Source of the DNA: Glandiceps talaboti
Lineage: Eukaryota; Hemichordata; Enteropneusta; Spengelidae
Length of the DNA stretch: 64,000 bases
NCBI RefSeq assembly: GCF_964340395.1
Contig: NC_135551.1
Coordinates: forward strand, 22,604,503 to 22,668,502
Reading direction: 5' to 3'
Part shown: positions 42,511-57,400 of the stretch, one piece after another
Numbering within the stretch: the first letter of the stretch is position 1
How the letters are laid out: every line of letters starts with the position of its first letter
Notes under the pieces: model-generated
Seen by the model: the letters and a program-made list of their open reading frames with translations, nothing else
Told to the model about the DNA's origin: nothing
Database searches by the model: none
Translations under genes and position numbers: made by a program

Positions 42511-43019
42511 GGAATTTCAAACGCAGAATTCTTGATACCGTTTGCGAGAGAATTTGAAATAGCTTAAAGTTTAACTACCTAAAACGTAGGCATTAGTAGA
42601 ACAAGTTCAAGCTACGTGCTAAAAGCAGAGAATATAATCTGATGGGAAGTATAAAGGAAATAGGCAGGTAGAAAAACTGTCACGTAGACGAACTAGCAAA
42701 CAAACAAATAGATTCCGTTAGGCTTAACAGTAGCAATAGCACTCTTTTGAAAATACCTTAGGTGGTATGTGATAAGCAAGTTTGACCTTGAACTTATTAT
42801 GGACATTTCAATACCATCTTACCAAATTACATGATTTTTATCAGTAAAATAGTAAATTGAAGGCTCGCAGGATTTAGGAGTGATTGCCTATAAAGCAAGT
42901 CGACGGTTCCCCCACAAGGTTAACGTCATAATGCAACCATGATGAAATCACAGTTGAAAGCAAATTATTCACACATCACCATCTATTAAGGGTATGTCTT
43001 GTCTCCTGTTTTTTTTTAA
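42511..43019. other. Non-coding, nothing recognised
   Basis: Spacer between a dispersed repeat and the large palindrome. Confidence 0.4.
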
Positions 43020-43410
43020 CTTCGATGGTAGTTTACAGTGGCCATATGGATGAGGATTGGGTATTTGTTTTGGAATTGTAATTCATAAAAGGCTTCCTAC
43101 CTGAAAAAATCAATCTGAAAAAAACATTGACAATGTCTGTTTTTAACTCGATAAATCGCAACATTAATGAATTAAAGTGTAAAAGCTTTGTTATTGTACG
43201 TACATTAACAAATATTTGACATATTTTGTTCTTTTACTTTTTATACCTTTTTGCAATGGTGTGAGTTACGAAGACAGCCTTAGTCAATGTTATTTGATAT
43301 TCATTTTTCAAATAGGAAGTCATGATAAAATTGTTTTATAAATTCAAAATTCAAAATAAATGACCCAATCCTCTCATCCATATCCATTGGCCACTTTAAC
43401 CCTCAGACGT
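43020..43410. repeat. Imperfect palindrome of about 390 bp (family E arms)
   Basis: Left-arm words AGTGGCCATATGGATGAGGA, TTGGGTATTTGTTTTGGAAT, GGCTTCCTACCTGAAAAA and ACATTGAC recur in order in the reverse complement of 43263-43410 as AGTGGCCAATGGATATGGAT, TTGGGTCATTTATTTTGAAT, GACTTCCTATTTGAAAAA and ACATTGAC. The inner part is also partly symmetric around TGTACGTACA at about 43195-43204. A single arm occurs at 26430-26560. It is a head-to-head pair of one repeat, or a foldback-type transposable element. Confidence 0.75.
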
Positions 43411-43513
43411 AAAGCTAAAGTCTTAAACGTGTAATTACAATAGTCAAATAAGCTATCATATTCTTACTGCAATAGTATAACGTTTCACTTGTTTCAAGCC
43501 AAATCAAACCAAA

Positions 43514-43780
43514 TCAACCAAACCAAACTAAACCAACACAATAAAGTTTAAATTCGGAAACAATGTTCTTATACCCTATGGACATGACTTGGAGCATCGT
43601 TTTTCCCAACGGTTCCGGAGATCTGTTTTGATCAGCGGTTATTCCATTGCCCTTTGCTCGTAGTCTTGAATTAGCAACAAAGTTTGCCAATGCCCCAAGG
43701 ACGAGTATTGGCTCAGAAGAATATCCCATGCCAAAGACTGGGATTTTTGACAGCTGTTTAACAAAAGTCACCCTGACGTG
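43514..43780 (-). other. Coding-like patch, unidentified
   Basis: The minus frame reads VFGMGYSSEPILVLGALANF and then a hydrophilic part with a TADQNRSPEPLGK motif. Codon use is less AT-biased than its flanks. The plus strand is also open in two adjoining frames here, so strand is uncertain. It lies 150 bases from the Penelope-like remnant on the same strand and could be a piece of a mobile element. It is not a reverse transcriptase motif I recognise. Confidence 0.25.
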
Positions 43781-43899
43781 AATATAAATATCACATCAAC
43801 TTACCCACCCGAGATTTGAATAAACTGAAGTTGGCTAAGTGGAACACTTTATAAAATGTATCAAGGTCCAAATATAATAGTATACGAAGTAATATGGTT

Positions 43900-44110
43900 T
43901 GACTTCAATCCTTGAAAAATCAAGTTAATGTAGACGTTTCGAGCTGTGTCTTATCCACAGTGTAAAAGGCTATATCAGCAGAGGAATAAGTTGAACCAAA
44001 TCAAATATATGAATAGGGAGAAAGGCCAATGCATTTCGAAATCTTCATCAGCAAATCAAAGAAGGGCAACTGATAAAGGATTTAATAAACACATCTAGAT
44101 GTAGGTATAA
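43900..44110 (-). mobile_element. Probable Penelope-like retroelement remnant (non-coding terminal region)
   Basis: On the minus strand the sequence contains TGCTGATGAAGATTTCGAAA and, about 100 bases later, GATAAGACACAGCTCGAAACG followed by TCTACATTAACTTG. A (C)TGATGA-type word followed shortly by CGAAACGT is characteristic of terminal repeats of Penelope-like elements, where it belongs to a hammerhead ribozyme. Here the first copy has only about six bases between core halves and the second lacks an intact CTGATGA, so a working ribozyme is unlikely. No reverse transcriptase or GIY-YIG frame is visible nearby. Confidence 0.5.
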
Positions 44111-45409
44111 GTTGAACAAAATCAATGTGTGTAAAAGAGAATGATGAAATGGCTACATTTGGTCCATTTGAGTTTACGATATATACATTTTCAGGCCGAC
44201 CTTGAACTCATCTATGTTAATGGCTGTAGTCCTTACAATACATGAAAGATACTATCAATTTAAAATATGATAAAAGAAGAAACAAGATATCCAAAACCCA
44301 CGTAAAGTATGTCTAGTAATTGCAAATCTAAATCAGAAGGTATCAGTTGCTAAAGAGCTGAGTAAGGCCTAAAACAAATTGTTTGGTTCCGGTTACCTGA
44401 CTCCACCTAGTTTCTCACTGCCGACCACAAAAGTTTGTTGACATGTTCGAGAACAAAAATAAAATCGCAAAAATTTTGAAGTCTCACGAGAAATAGTGGA
44501 TGTGGAAAACTTAAACTTAAAAAGACAATAATTATGAAACCGTTCTTCCAATCTGTAATGAATGTACATCTAATAGGAAGAAATAAATAATACAGAGGCC
44601 ATTTGGAAAACAATGGAAAACCTAAATTAGACACTCACACATGAAAAAAACATATACTAATATGAAATAAAAAATCTACCTACCCCACCTATTCTAAACT
44701 TGAGCGTAATCGGAACCACACAATTATTTATATTACGTGTGTATACTAGTTTCAGTACATATAATAGAAGGGGTTAATGGTTATTATAGACCTAGCGAAG
44801 GAATTTATCTCTCGTGTGAACCCAGAATATTGGCTGTTTGGAATATATCTAGGGAAAGTGAACTGGTATTTTATAGAAAAGTGGAACAAATAGTATTATA
44901 TAACACCTGTGAAGGGACATCTCACTGATCTTCATTTAGGAATGCACTCTTATATGTTTTATATGATTGTTTTTCAATTGGCGAGCTATAGGCATATGTT
45001 GTAGGCATTGAAATGAACATCTGGTCATTGTTGGCCTAAGTAAGTGGTGAAGTTTTTGAAACATTCAGTGCTTTTTGAGTGGTATATAATTATTGACATC
45101 CAGTGAAAAATAATAATAGTTATTGAACACCTTGGTAAGGGATATATAACTGTTCTAAATGAGGGTAATGGTAATATTCATTTTATTGACCTCTATGGCT
45201 ATTTACGGTCCGAGTGACCAGTGAATTTATTGACGCCGGTTTAAGTCCTGTCCAGACAGTACAAATTAGACTTTGTTGAACGTCTCACGTTTAACGAGGG
45301 CAAGAACACTTTCAACCATCGGAAATCGTGTCAGGTTTGTAAACATGTAATGGATTGAGGAGTTGTATACAATATATCTTAATTTCATTAGTACTGAAAA
45401 CATCTGCAG
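44111..45409. other. Non-coding, nothing recognised
   Basis: AT-rich sequence leading to an exon-like frame. Its last 30 bases provide that exon's modest pyrimidine tract and CAG acceptor. Confidence 0.4.
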
Positions 45410-45582
45410 AAGGAGGCCTTTTTTCGCGTATGACAATAAACTTCCTGTTGAAATAATGGACATGTATGACGACAATAAATCAATTTTGAACGAACTACAA
45501 CTCGGCATTTTTATTCCTATGCCTGAATCAGTGAGTTCAAAAGAAATGAAAAGACTGCGAACATTTTGGATGGATGATGGGG
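45410..45582 (+). CDS. Candidate internal exon, unknown family
   Basis: An open frame of about 58 codons runs between a CATCTGCAG acceptor (ending 45409, phase 2) and a GGGG/GTACAT donor (GT at 45583, phase 1). The peptide has balanced composition, an acidic stretch (VEIMDMYDDNKSILNELQLG), a proline-containing hydrophobic turn (IFIPMPESV) and a basic, aromatic end (KEMKRLRTFWMDDGG). Without splicing the frame stops six codons after the donor. The minus strand is also open, so chance cannot be excluded. I recognise no domain. Phases 2 to 1 mean it cannot directly follow the phase-1 Fn14-like exon. Confidence 0.35.
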
Positions 45583-47700
<2,118 letters not shown>

Positions 47701-47866
47701 AAACTCGAAAAAAGAACTTAACAATTCTTGTCAAGGGAATATGCGGGATATTACAGACATAGTTTATGTGTTTCCGCTCACAGGAAGAAGAGAAAAGGTT
47801 TCTTCCATAGCAAAAGCTCGATCGCCTAAAGAGGAGATTACTCAATTTGTCAGTAAACCTTATTAG
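47701..47866 (+). CDS. Candidate terminal exon, unknown family
   Basis: A pyrimidine-rich TTTTTATCTGGCATATAG acceptor (phase 2) is followed by an open frame to a TAG stop. The peptide is hydrophilic and basic near its end (GRREKVSSIAKARSPKEEIT). It could end the same transcript as the exon-like frame at 45410-45582, but that frame's donor phase (1) does not match, so another exon would be needed. Low support; no known domain. Confidence 0.22.
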
Positions 47867-48869
47867 CTAGTTAAGATGTCATTGTGAACACCTGGGTAAT
47901 GATCAGAGCTCTATTACCCAATTGTCAAATCCAAAACGACGAAACTTGTTGTCTGTCAAACAAATTTAACCTGTTACTGACCACTATTAAAAGCATTTTC
48001 ATAAGTGGTCGAGTTCATCACAGAAAAATGCACACCAGCTTTTAGCTTATAATATGTATATTAACGATTGTTACTATCAGATCACCGATATGAGTAAGTC
48101 AACATTTACTTCAATTATCTATGACAATTCTTCAAGTAAGAATGTTTCAAGAAAACAATAGTAAACCAAGGAGATACTATGAACAACAAGGCAAATTTGT
48201 GTCTAGTCTTTCTTGAAAGTGAATGCAGTTGTTTGTATATATACATGTACTTCTCGACATCTTGTGTTTCATTTGTATTGATAATGAAAATGAAGATTGC
48301 ATGAAAACAGCAGTGTGAAGATATAATCATAGATAACATCAGTGTCATTCCTAATCATTCCTCGTTACCACGTTTTATTTATGTTGATTAAGAGAAATGG
48401 CTGTCAATGCACGGACATATCCGCAAAGTAAACACTGTTAATGGAAGGAAAGCCTAGAGTTAACAAATTGCGTCAGTTTATTATGGTTTGGTAAATCTTT
48501 CACAATAGAACAAACATAGGACAGAAATGCCGCCAAATTTGCATTTGCAGGATTGTTATTTTACGTGGCCAACACGTCAAATGCATAGGTTCTATGAATA
48601 TTCTTTAAATTTGCAAATGCAGTGGAGTACTCAAATATGACGGTATTAAATATTGATTCGACAATCTCACAATATATTGACTGTGTAGATGTCTGATTTG
48701 TCTTGGCAAGGCATCAAAATAGATGGTTAAAAGTCGAAATCATGGCAAAACATAGACATTGTACCTACATGTTGATTTGTGTTTTGACGTGACACAATTT
48801 CAAAGCAAATAGTCTTCAAAAGTAGCTCTGTCAAAGTGTACAATTTCTATTTGATTTGATTGTGCTTAG

Positions 48870-49138
48870 AATTGCATGCACGTATGTTTTGAAATATGAA
48901 AATCTGTACGCATCTGACCCTTTTGACGTCTGGGATAAGAGGTATCAGTTACAATTACTGTGGATTTCCCCAAATCAATTATTTTTCCATTGTGATTTGA
49001 AGTCCGAATACCGTAGATTTAGCAAATCTAATCAAGAGCAGGGATTTGTGTCTTTTCTTCATGTCTACTTCGACTGCGATGTCGTCTCTCAAGACAGGGC
49101 AAATTTCCCAATTAACGAACATTGTAAAGTTATATCTT
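48870..49138 (+). CDS. Candidate internal exon (about 90 codons), unknown family
   Basis: This is the best unidentified exon-like frame in the window. A pyrimidine-rich acceptor (TTTGATTTGATTGTGCTTAG, phase 2) and a perfect GTAAGT donor at 49139 (phase 1) enclose 269 bases with no stop. The peptide is mixed-polarity with Trp and aromatic residues (YASDPFDVWDKRYQLQLLWI) and four cysteines spread along it. It ends with a Pro/Asn-containing segment (ANFPINEHC). Length and cysteine content would suit an extracellular module, but I recognise no family. No neighbouring exon with compatible phase was found. Confidence 0.45.
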
Positions 49139-50529
49139 GTAAGTCTAAATTGGCATATAGAATGTCAATAATTATCTAAGGATTTAAGTCAGGTACATAA
49201 TATAGTTATAATCATATTGCAACTAAGAACGTCGATCGTGATTGATACATGAGTTGTTTAGTTGTTTCATATAAAATAATAACTTTACTATTTTCAAAAT
49301 AGATTTTCAATATTTAGTTGCTTGAAGATATGATGCGATGAACATATATTATAGCCCTGAGGGCAAATGCTTTTTAAGTCACGTAACTTGATACCATGAG
49401 ATTGAAAGTATTTCTTGACCTCGTTAAATACATATATAAACAATTAGTGTTAATAACACAACTTTGAGCTTAAAATGGGAAAAGCAATCTATTTGGAAGC
49501 ATGGACCTTGTTTCGTCATTGCTCTAGGTTTAAGATATTCATGTAATGTATATGACTGTGTTTAAAAATACGCTTAAAACTAAATACTAGATCTAACTGA
49601 AGGATAAGTTTGAAGTTGAAGAAATGTTTCAAATCGCTAACTGCATACTGGTTGAAGTGATGGATTTAAGCAAATACTCAGGCACATTTTAAGATTTTTT
49701 TGTATAGTCTGAATCAGTGTTATCTCTCTGTTACTGAAACCACAAGTTTGGGAGAGGATTTTATTTTAGAGATAAGAAACCCGTTAGTGGCCCCAAAGAA
49801 AATACTTAGTGTTAACTTAGGATAATATTGAAGTGTGAAATACATTTTTCTGAAAGAGCTATAGAAAGGTTTTCCCACAACAAACGAATAATCCCATGCG
49901 ATGCTTATGCCAAGGAGGAGGGTTCGAAAATTCTTAAAATATGTCCTTGTATATTAAGTAAATTATGTGTTCACCACTTGTTTTTAACTTTTTGCTAAAA
50001 TCTCAAGCTTTTCTGTGAGGTTCGGAGTTGAATTTGAACATTTTGACAAAGTGTCCCACTTTATAACAAAATGGTCCTCATAAACTGGCATGAATCTAAA
50101 TAAATAAAGGGTTACGCAAAGTGGAATTAAAAGGAGTTTAATTGAATTTGCAACGATTTTTAATCGTCAAAACAACAATTAATAAAGATATGAATGAGAA
50201 GTTTGCTGAGAATACATCATATATGTCATATAACGTGTAACAACATTTCAAACTCATAATTCCCATATTGATTCTTAACTTGACATAACTGAATACTGTT
50301 ATTGTTGCGCATTCATCGATATGATACTTTATGATAACACAAAGCTGACATGATGTACTTCATCAGCTATATGTGACGAATGCCCACCCTAACAGCCCCC
50401 ACCTCTGCATTAAACATAGCGCGTTTTCAGTCTGACTCCACATTGAGTACTACTTATTACAAAATGTCACTTACTGAGCTTTATACAACGACAAACGTAC
50501 GTGAAAAGGGGAAGACCAAATACAAAATA
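49139..50529. other. Non-coding, nothing recognised
   Basis: AT-rich sequence without exon-like frames of note. Confidence 0.4.
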
Positions 50530-51430
50530 TTGGCTAGCAATGGAACAAATTGATGGTTATATTTTAAGATAGATTCTTTACACCCACGCACTATGACTGG
50601 GGAATTCTGATATTATTCATATATACTCTCAGAACATTGATAACAATTCTTCACTTTTTTCAAAGAGACATACATAACCTTATTCGTGCAATTTGAATGT
50701 AATTAACATGTGAATACATCAGACTATTAGATGGCAAAGAATTGATGGCTAAAAATGAGACAGATTGTTGACACTCACCTATACTGACTTGTGAATTCAG
50801 GATATCTGATTTAGAACATTAATAAGAATTCTTTACTCTGTCCCGAGGGGAATACGTAACCTTATTGTTGCAAACTGGATATAATTGACAAATGAATGAG
50901 ACATACTATCAGATGGTAACAAATTGATGGTTACAATTTTGCCGAGTAGATGTGACCCATGCACTGTGACTAGTGAATTCAGTGTCTCTTATTTGTTCAT
51001 GTAGTTTCAGAACACTGGCAAGCATTCTTCACTCTGTCCCAAGAGACTCAAACAACTTTATATTTGCTATTTGAATATAATTGGCATGTGAATAAACGAG
51101 ATTATTCGATGTCAAAGAATTGATGGGTACACTTTACACAGATTGTTGACACTTACCAATACTGACTTGTGAATTCAGGATATCTGATTTAAGAACGTTA
51201 ACATTAATAAGAATTACTCACTCCGTCATAAGGGTTATACATAGCATTATTCTTGCAATTTCAATAGAGCTGACATTTGACATTTTAGGCAGATTGTTGA
51301 CACACATGCATGCTGCTTTGTGAAGTCATATTGTCTGATTTGTTCATACACATTCAGAACATTAATAAAAAATGTACACTTTTGCGCAGCAGGTACTTGT
51401 AAACTGAACATAATTGGCATATCAATGTCT
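50530..51430 (+). repeat. Diverged tandem array, unit about 190 bp
   Basis: Four to five units share the ordered words CAAAGAATTGATGGTTACA, CAGATTGTTGACAC, ACTGACTTGTGAATTCAGGA, TATCTGATTT, AGAACATTAATAAGAATTC, TTCACTCTGTCCCAAGAG and ATAATTGGCATGTGAATA. TGATGG starts at 50551, 50743, 50925 and 51121 (steps 192, 182, 196). The fifth unit is shortened by about 40 bases. Units differ at many positions, so the array is old. The length is close to a nucleosome repeat and to many satellite monomers. No coding frame is conserved across units. Confidence 0.85.
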
Positions 51431-54400
51431 TAAAAATTTACGAAAAATATTATGTTTTTTAAATCGAGTGTATAAGAAAACAACAATATCATATTTGTAT
51501 ATAAATCATCGTGTTCAGAAGGCCTCCATTGACAATCTAGTAATGTAGTCCAGCTGATCATCGTTGACATATCGTTGCAAAAGACGGATATATTGGCAAC
51601 GACATATAGAAGATATCTGACACGTGTTAATGATTCTTACACTTTAAGTATGGACGTCTATTGAAGTCGGAAATCCACAAGGACAGGCCTGTTAAATAGA
51701 ATGGGTCCACTACTAATACACTGAGTGATGACGGCCACATCATTGTTGAGCACCAAGAAGAACAACTTGGTTACATAGAAATGCATCTGAATAAAAGCTT
51801 TCATATCCTAACCGAATCGAAAGCTATTAACGAATGTATGAAACTTTGCGATTGGCGTATTGACAGTAAGATTACAGCTTTGAATACAAATTTGATACGG
51901 TCAAGTATTTGGAATGCAGCTGTGAGATTTACCGTCTAATGTGAACGTTGGCGCCATTTGCTGTAAATGAAACAGTTACATTCGTTCTCCAATCTTCCAA
52001 AAGATGCATTTTTGAGGTGATATCTACCAATGAAGAATATATCTTAAATTTGTTTTGTTGATTATCTTTCCCTACAACGTATACATACACGCTATATATT
52101 AGTTCTTACATGGGCTAGTCAATTTATTACACAAATCGTGCATACATTGAAATATGACATGCTACTATAATATATTTTTATCCAAAATAACAAACCAAAA
52201 AGGACATTGATATGTAGTTAATAGATTCTCTATATACATAACGATATGATGGTACTTTTTTGCCAAATGCATTACATCATCATTACATCTTTCTTTGTGT
52301 TAAGAATGTGGCATGACACCATGGGATTTTCGTTTTCGTTTCAAGGTTTCCCTGCTGATGTTCAGCATCTAATTCTGAATCAACCTAGCAATTAAGAAGC
52401 CAGTGGATGTTCTTTATTGAAGACTTACTTTCCATATATACTTCTGATAAAAGGGTTGTCAGATTGTTATTATCCAATGTTAGCACTGACTTCATGTTAA
52501 TATTTGATACAAATTGATACATTATAAACATGAGCGGATGATGTGTGGCGCAGTTATCGACAGCAGGACATTCATGATTTAAATGTACTTGTTCGACAGT
52601 GTGCGGGTTAGCGCACTACAGATAAACATCCAAACTTCAATTGATAGCACAGATATTGGGGCCTTCTTTACATATGTATTCAATAATCATTTGGTGCAAG
52701 TCGCGTATTTTTCTGCTTGCCACATATCATATCTTCGAATAATGAGTAATGCATGAGGCGAGTTTTTCAACTTCTCCGCCAAAAATAGAACCAGTGAATA
52801 TGATGATAATATCCAGAAATATTAAATATTGATCTGATTTTTGCGATAAGCTATGAATAAGTTATGACCGCGTCCAGACTACAGTACATATTAGCCTTAC
52901 AGCTTGAACAGAATGTTTCTATACTGCAACAGCACATGCATACAAAATAGTATTACCGTTTGAAGCATTCATCACTCGTAACCATCTGGCTCTACCAAAT
53001 AGCGTGCAAACACAAAATGGAAAAAGTAGATTTAGTGACCCGTAACATGCAACTAAAGCAACAGGATGTTGTCGGGTATGCAAGTAGACAAAACAGAAAG
53101 TGCATTTGAGAAAAAGTCTGTAGTAATCTTTGTATAATTAAGGTAAGGGGAGAAATTTTAACAATTTGAAAGCGTGTAAATGTAACCGTATGTAAAGCTA
53201 CAGAAGCACAACATGAACCTTTCAATGCATTCGGCTTAAACCACGCCTGTGAAAGCATATGTATGTAGGCGACAGCAGAGAGGAATAGTGTAAGGACATT
53301 TCCCCCATGCATTTTGAACATAAGCTCCTTTTATTGTACCTCGCGTTGAATTGTACATAATTTGTTTAGTTGTCAGCATGTATTGTTCACATTGTCAATG
53401 ATTGAAAAGGAGAACGACGAACGCTTATATGTTATATTTTTTAGAGAGATTTGTGCCTAGCCTGGTTCTGTCATATGCTTCGTATTACGTATACGTTGAA
53501 CTTTCAAGCCTGTGGTCTATTAGAGCGAAGAGTCCGTCGTCAACATACGTACCGGTATAAAGTTGTTGGGGTGGGATACCGAACACACATCACATGTTGG
53601 CGTCGACATGTTCATTCAGCCGTACATGTTGGATCAATGAAATAATGCCATCGTAAGAAGTACATAAAAGTTCACATAGTGTGAAAGGAAAGATTGTTAC
53701 CCTCCGAGTTATTATCTTAAATTTTAATGGGTTACATCGACCATATTGAGGTTATGGTGCAGCGAACCGAGTACACTTTGTAATTGTTTATTCTATGGTA
53801 GTGTGTTGTTTCTATACATCATATTCAACTTTTTTTTAAATGTTGTCATGAATATGTCGATTTTCCCCGAAGTTCATACTTTACATTAACCTGTGTTGAC
53901 CCCTCCAATCATATGAAATTGTATATGTTTTGGATGATAAGTCGAGATTCATGACTTGAACTAAGTCAATCATATTACTCACTGACCCCAGAGTATCAGA
54001 AAACGAGGCCACATGAAGTTAACTTATTTCTAAAGCATATCATTAAGTCAACCAAGACTTCAGGCAGTTATTCTGATTTTCATTCAACAATGGTAATTCA
54101 TTAGATATGCCACCAAATCAACTCTACAAAGTGAAGTCATTTCCTGCAGAGGTTGCTACCAAAAAAGAACTCTTTACTTAATATACACACTGACAGCTGA
54201 ACCATTAGCCAGCATAATTTGCAAATTGGTGAATTGGTAAATGGACAAGACTTGCGGCTCACTAAACCTTAAGACATAGATTGTTCCAAATATACACTTA
54301 ACACTAAATATCGTGCACAAACCCATGTAGCAATGTTGCCGTTAGGTATACTGAATGTCTCACAAAGAACTAAAAAGCAAGGAATCAAATTAAGCACCTC

Positions 54401-57400
54401 ATTACACCTTAAGGATAGCAATGCTGCGTTCTAGATATATTAACATAACACAAAGCCATATATAGTACGCACAGTTTCTAGTCAGATGTACGTATATTTA
54501 CCAAGATGACCACAATAGCAAAGCATACATATCTACAGCCCTGCAGAGTATCGGTAGTGGGATACAATTCTGTAACGCTATACATTGATAGGTTTAGAAG
54601 TGCACCACTTAAGCAGGCTCTCGGATAAGGTAGACAGGGTTTTAGATGTCCAACATGTACGATAATTATCAACTGATCTTGATGCATTTTCCACGCAGAA
54701 AAGAAGTCATGGTTGACTGAGGTCTATCTCTTACCTATCTATTTCTTGATTATTAGGTGCCTTCAAATTGAATTTGTTTGATGACAAATAAACTTTATGG
54801 AGTCAGAAATAGCCTAAACAATACACGGTACGCCCCATCGTAACGAACACATGAAGGAATTGAAGCAATGACTAATCGTCTGACAAAAGAGTCATGCGCA
54901 TACACTCCTATTAAGTACAGCTGACCACACTTTTGTAGTTTGTTCACATTAATCATCGAAAGTAATGAACAATCAAAACTCATTTGAAATTATTCTATTA
55001 CAGAATAAGACATATGCACACGTACAGGAATATTAATTTACAGATGGGGAAAACGGAACCGCTCCTTTGTTGCAGGACATTGAATCATATTTTCATTGTT
55101 TTAGAGATGGGGTATTTGAGATATTCCTGATTTGCCTAATGTATATTAGGTGAGTGGGGTACAATGTTATGTCAGGTAGATGATAGAGAAAAGATGCTTT
55201 ATTGAGTTGCATTTGTTGCAAGCATAAGCATTTCTGCTAATTCTTACACTTAGGCGAGTTGCTTGCAAACAACAATATTTCTAAGCAATCATTTTTTGCA
55301 ACATCTGTAACAAAGACCTTAAAATCAGTATTAGAGAACAGAAAAGTGCAGAATGTAGTAGACTACAAGTAGACGAGTATAGGAAAAACAGGCTTTTGGA
55401 AAATTTGTATTGCTTTGCCTTTGATGGAATCTTCAATGTATACATCTTGAACGTACGGAATGCAGTCGTGTAAAAGGGCAATGGATTCTAATGCAGCAGC
55501 CGCCCGATTCATATACTTGCGATGGGTCCCATGCTACGAATACCTAGTAAGTTACAGAGTGTGGATAGGAAACCTTTTTTCTGAGCAGGAGTTTACACGA
55601 CTTACAAAAGTGAATATGAGGCGATGCATCATGTTTGACAACAACACAAAGCATCCTGACATGCGTACTGAACGACCATTGAACTTTAAGGTCATCAGTT
55701 TATGAATTGACGTGCTCTGGGCATGTAAGTTTATGTAATTTGCATATTAATGGTGGTATTTGTTATTACATATTTGTCACTGTTGTGCAATTTCATGTAA
55801 AACCTGTGATGAAGAGAAAAATATGAATACATAGAAAAATACATATCGTAAATGAATATAACGAAATGTATTTATGGAGTTTCTGAAATATCGATAAATC
55901 GATCATGTAATGTAATATTAACAATACTATTTATCATTAAGCTTATCTTTACTATCAGATGGAAGTAAAATATTTCTAAACTTAGCATTTACAATAATCG
56001 ATTAACATGATAATCAAATATTACATGTATACAATCCACAATTCCAGGAATTATATTGCATAGTCCTTTGTCATGGGAAAACATGTCCATTTATTTACTA
56101 TTCTTAGAAGCACAGTAATTGTATACTCCAGAGTCAAATACATCACTGATGACATGACTACTATGGCATACCGTCTCATAACACATGGCTTAAACCAAAT
56201 CTTAGTTTCTCCAAGCATATCAAGTATACGTAAACCTTATTCTTATCCTTCGGAGTCATCTTTCAATTAAATCCTACAACTGGTGTCGTCATGGCAACCA
56301 CCCGTCTTTGTTTCAGTTCGAGTCCCTCATCCTTTCATATATTGAAAGTTGCTTTGCTTATATCCCCGAATAGCTAGTTTGGTTTAAATAAGTATGAAAG
56401 ATAACAGAATACTCACATTACTGTAAGGAAGATGACAGTGATTTCCATATTTCTGTTCGCATGACGTCTAGCACAAATAACTGCATTCTATCCAGTTTAT
56501 ACTTTTAAATTTTACTTGATTGTGGTGTTTCATTTTTCCTTTCTTCGCAACTTTGATTTTTTTTAATTTCACAATGGACATTACTAGGTAAATTAGGTGT
56601 ATGATCATATTCTAAGAGCCAATGATCAGCCAATGATAGTAGCAAGAGCATTTAGAATCTATGTTTGGTGTGAATGAAGACATTATTTATCTATTGATGC
56701 ACTTGGATGTGTTGAAAGCTTACTGGTAATCGGGGTAGGTTTACATATATTCAACAAATGAGAACCCCCTCCCCCAACAACAAAAACACACAAAAAAACA
56801 AAGTTAAAAGGAACAAAATTTGAAATGGTGTTCAGATGTTAATCAAGTCGTAGCTGTTGTATGGCAAAACTAATCAAATCAGGGCAAATCTGTCATAAAG
56901 GCAATACTTTTTCAATCGCATTTCACAAAGACGAACCTTTATTTTCATAACTAGAAATTCAACAATATACAGGAAGACTTGCACTATTTGAGTTAGTACA
57001 CAGATGTTCTGATTTAGTCTTTACCTTATTGGAAATCTAACGGTAGATTAACTCAATTTGCGTGTACAGCTTGAAGGAAGATACAATTAATTGTATTTCT
57101 ATTTCTGTTGAAATATAAAATGAAATGACTTAATGTTGCATAATTTTCAATTACACAGCAATTATATTAAACATGTTAAAGTATATTGTTACGGGGATTC
57201 CAAGCGAAATATAAAAGATTAGCAGATACGCTATTTCTTCACGTATTATATTTGTTTAATAGTTACGACGGTGTTATCAGGGAGGTATTACGTTATACCA
57301 GTTAAGCCATAACACCTAGTGTAAATGTTCGGTCTTCCTTATACCACACCGTGTAAAGTAATATTTCAAGCTTTATCGAACGTGTATCTTGCAATGCTAA

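Noticed and set aside
43900-44110. Active hammerhead ribozyme
   Set aside because: One copy has too few bases for stem II and the other lacks an intact CTGATGA core; kept only as a degenerate retroelement signature.
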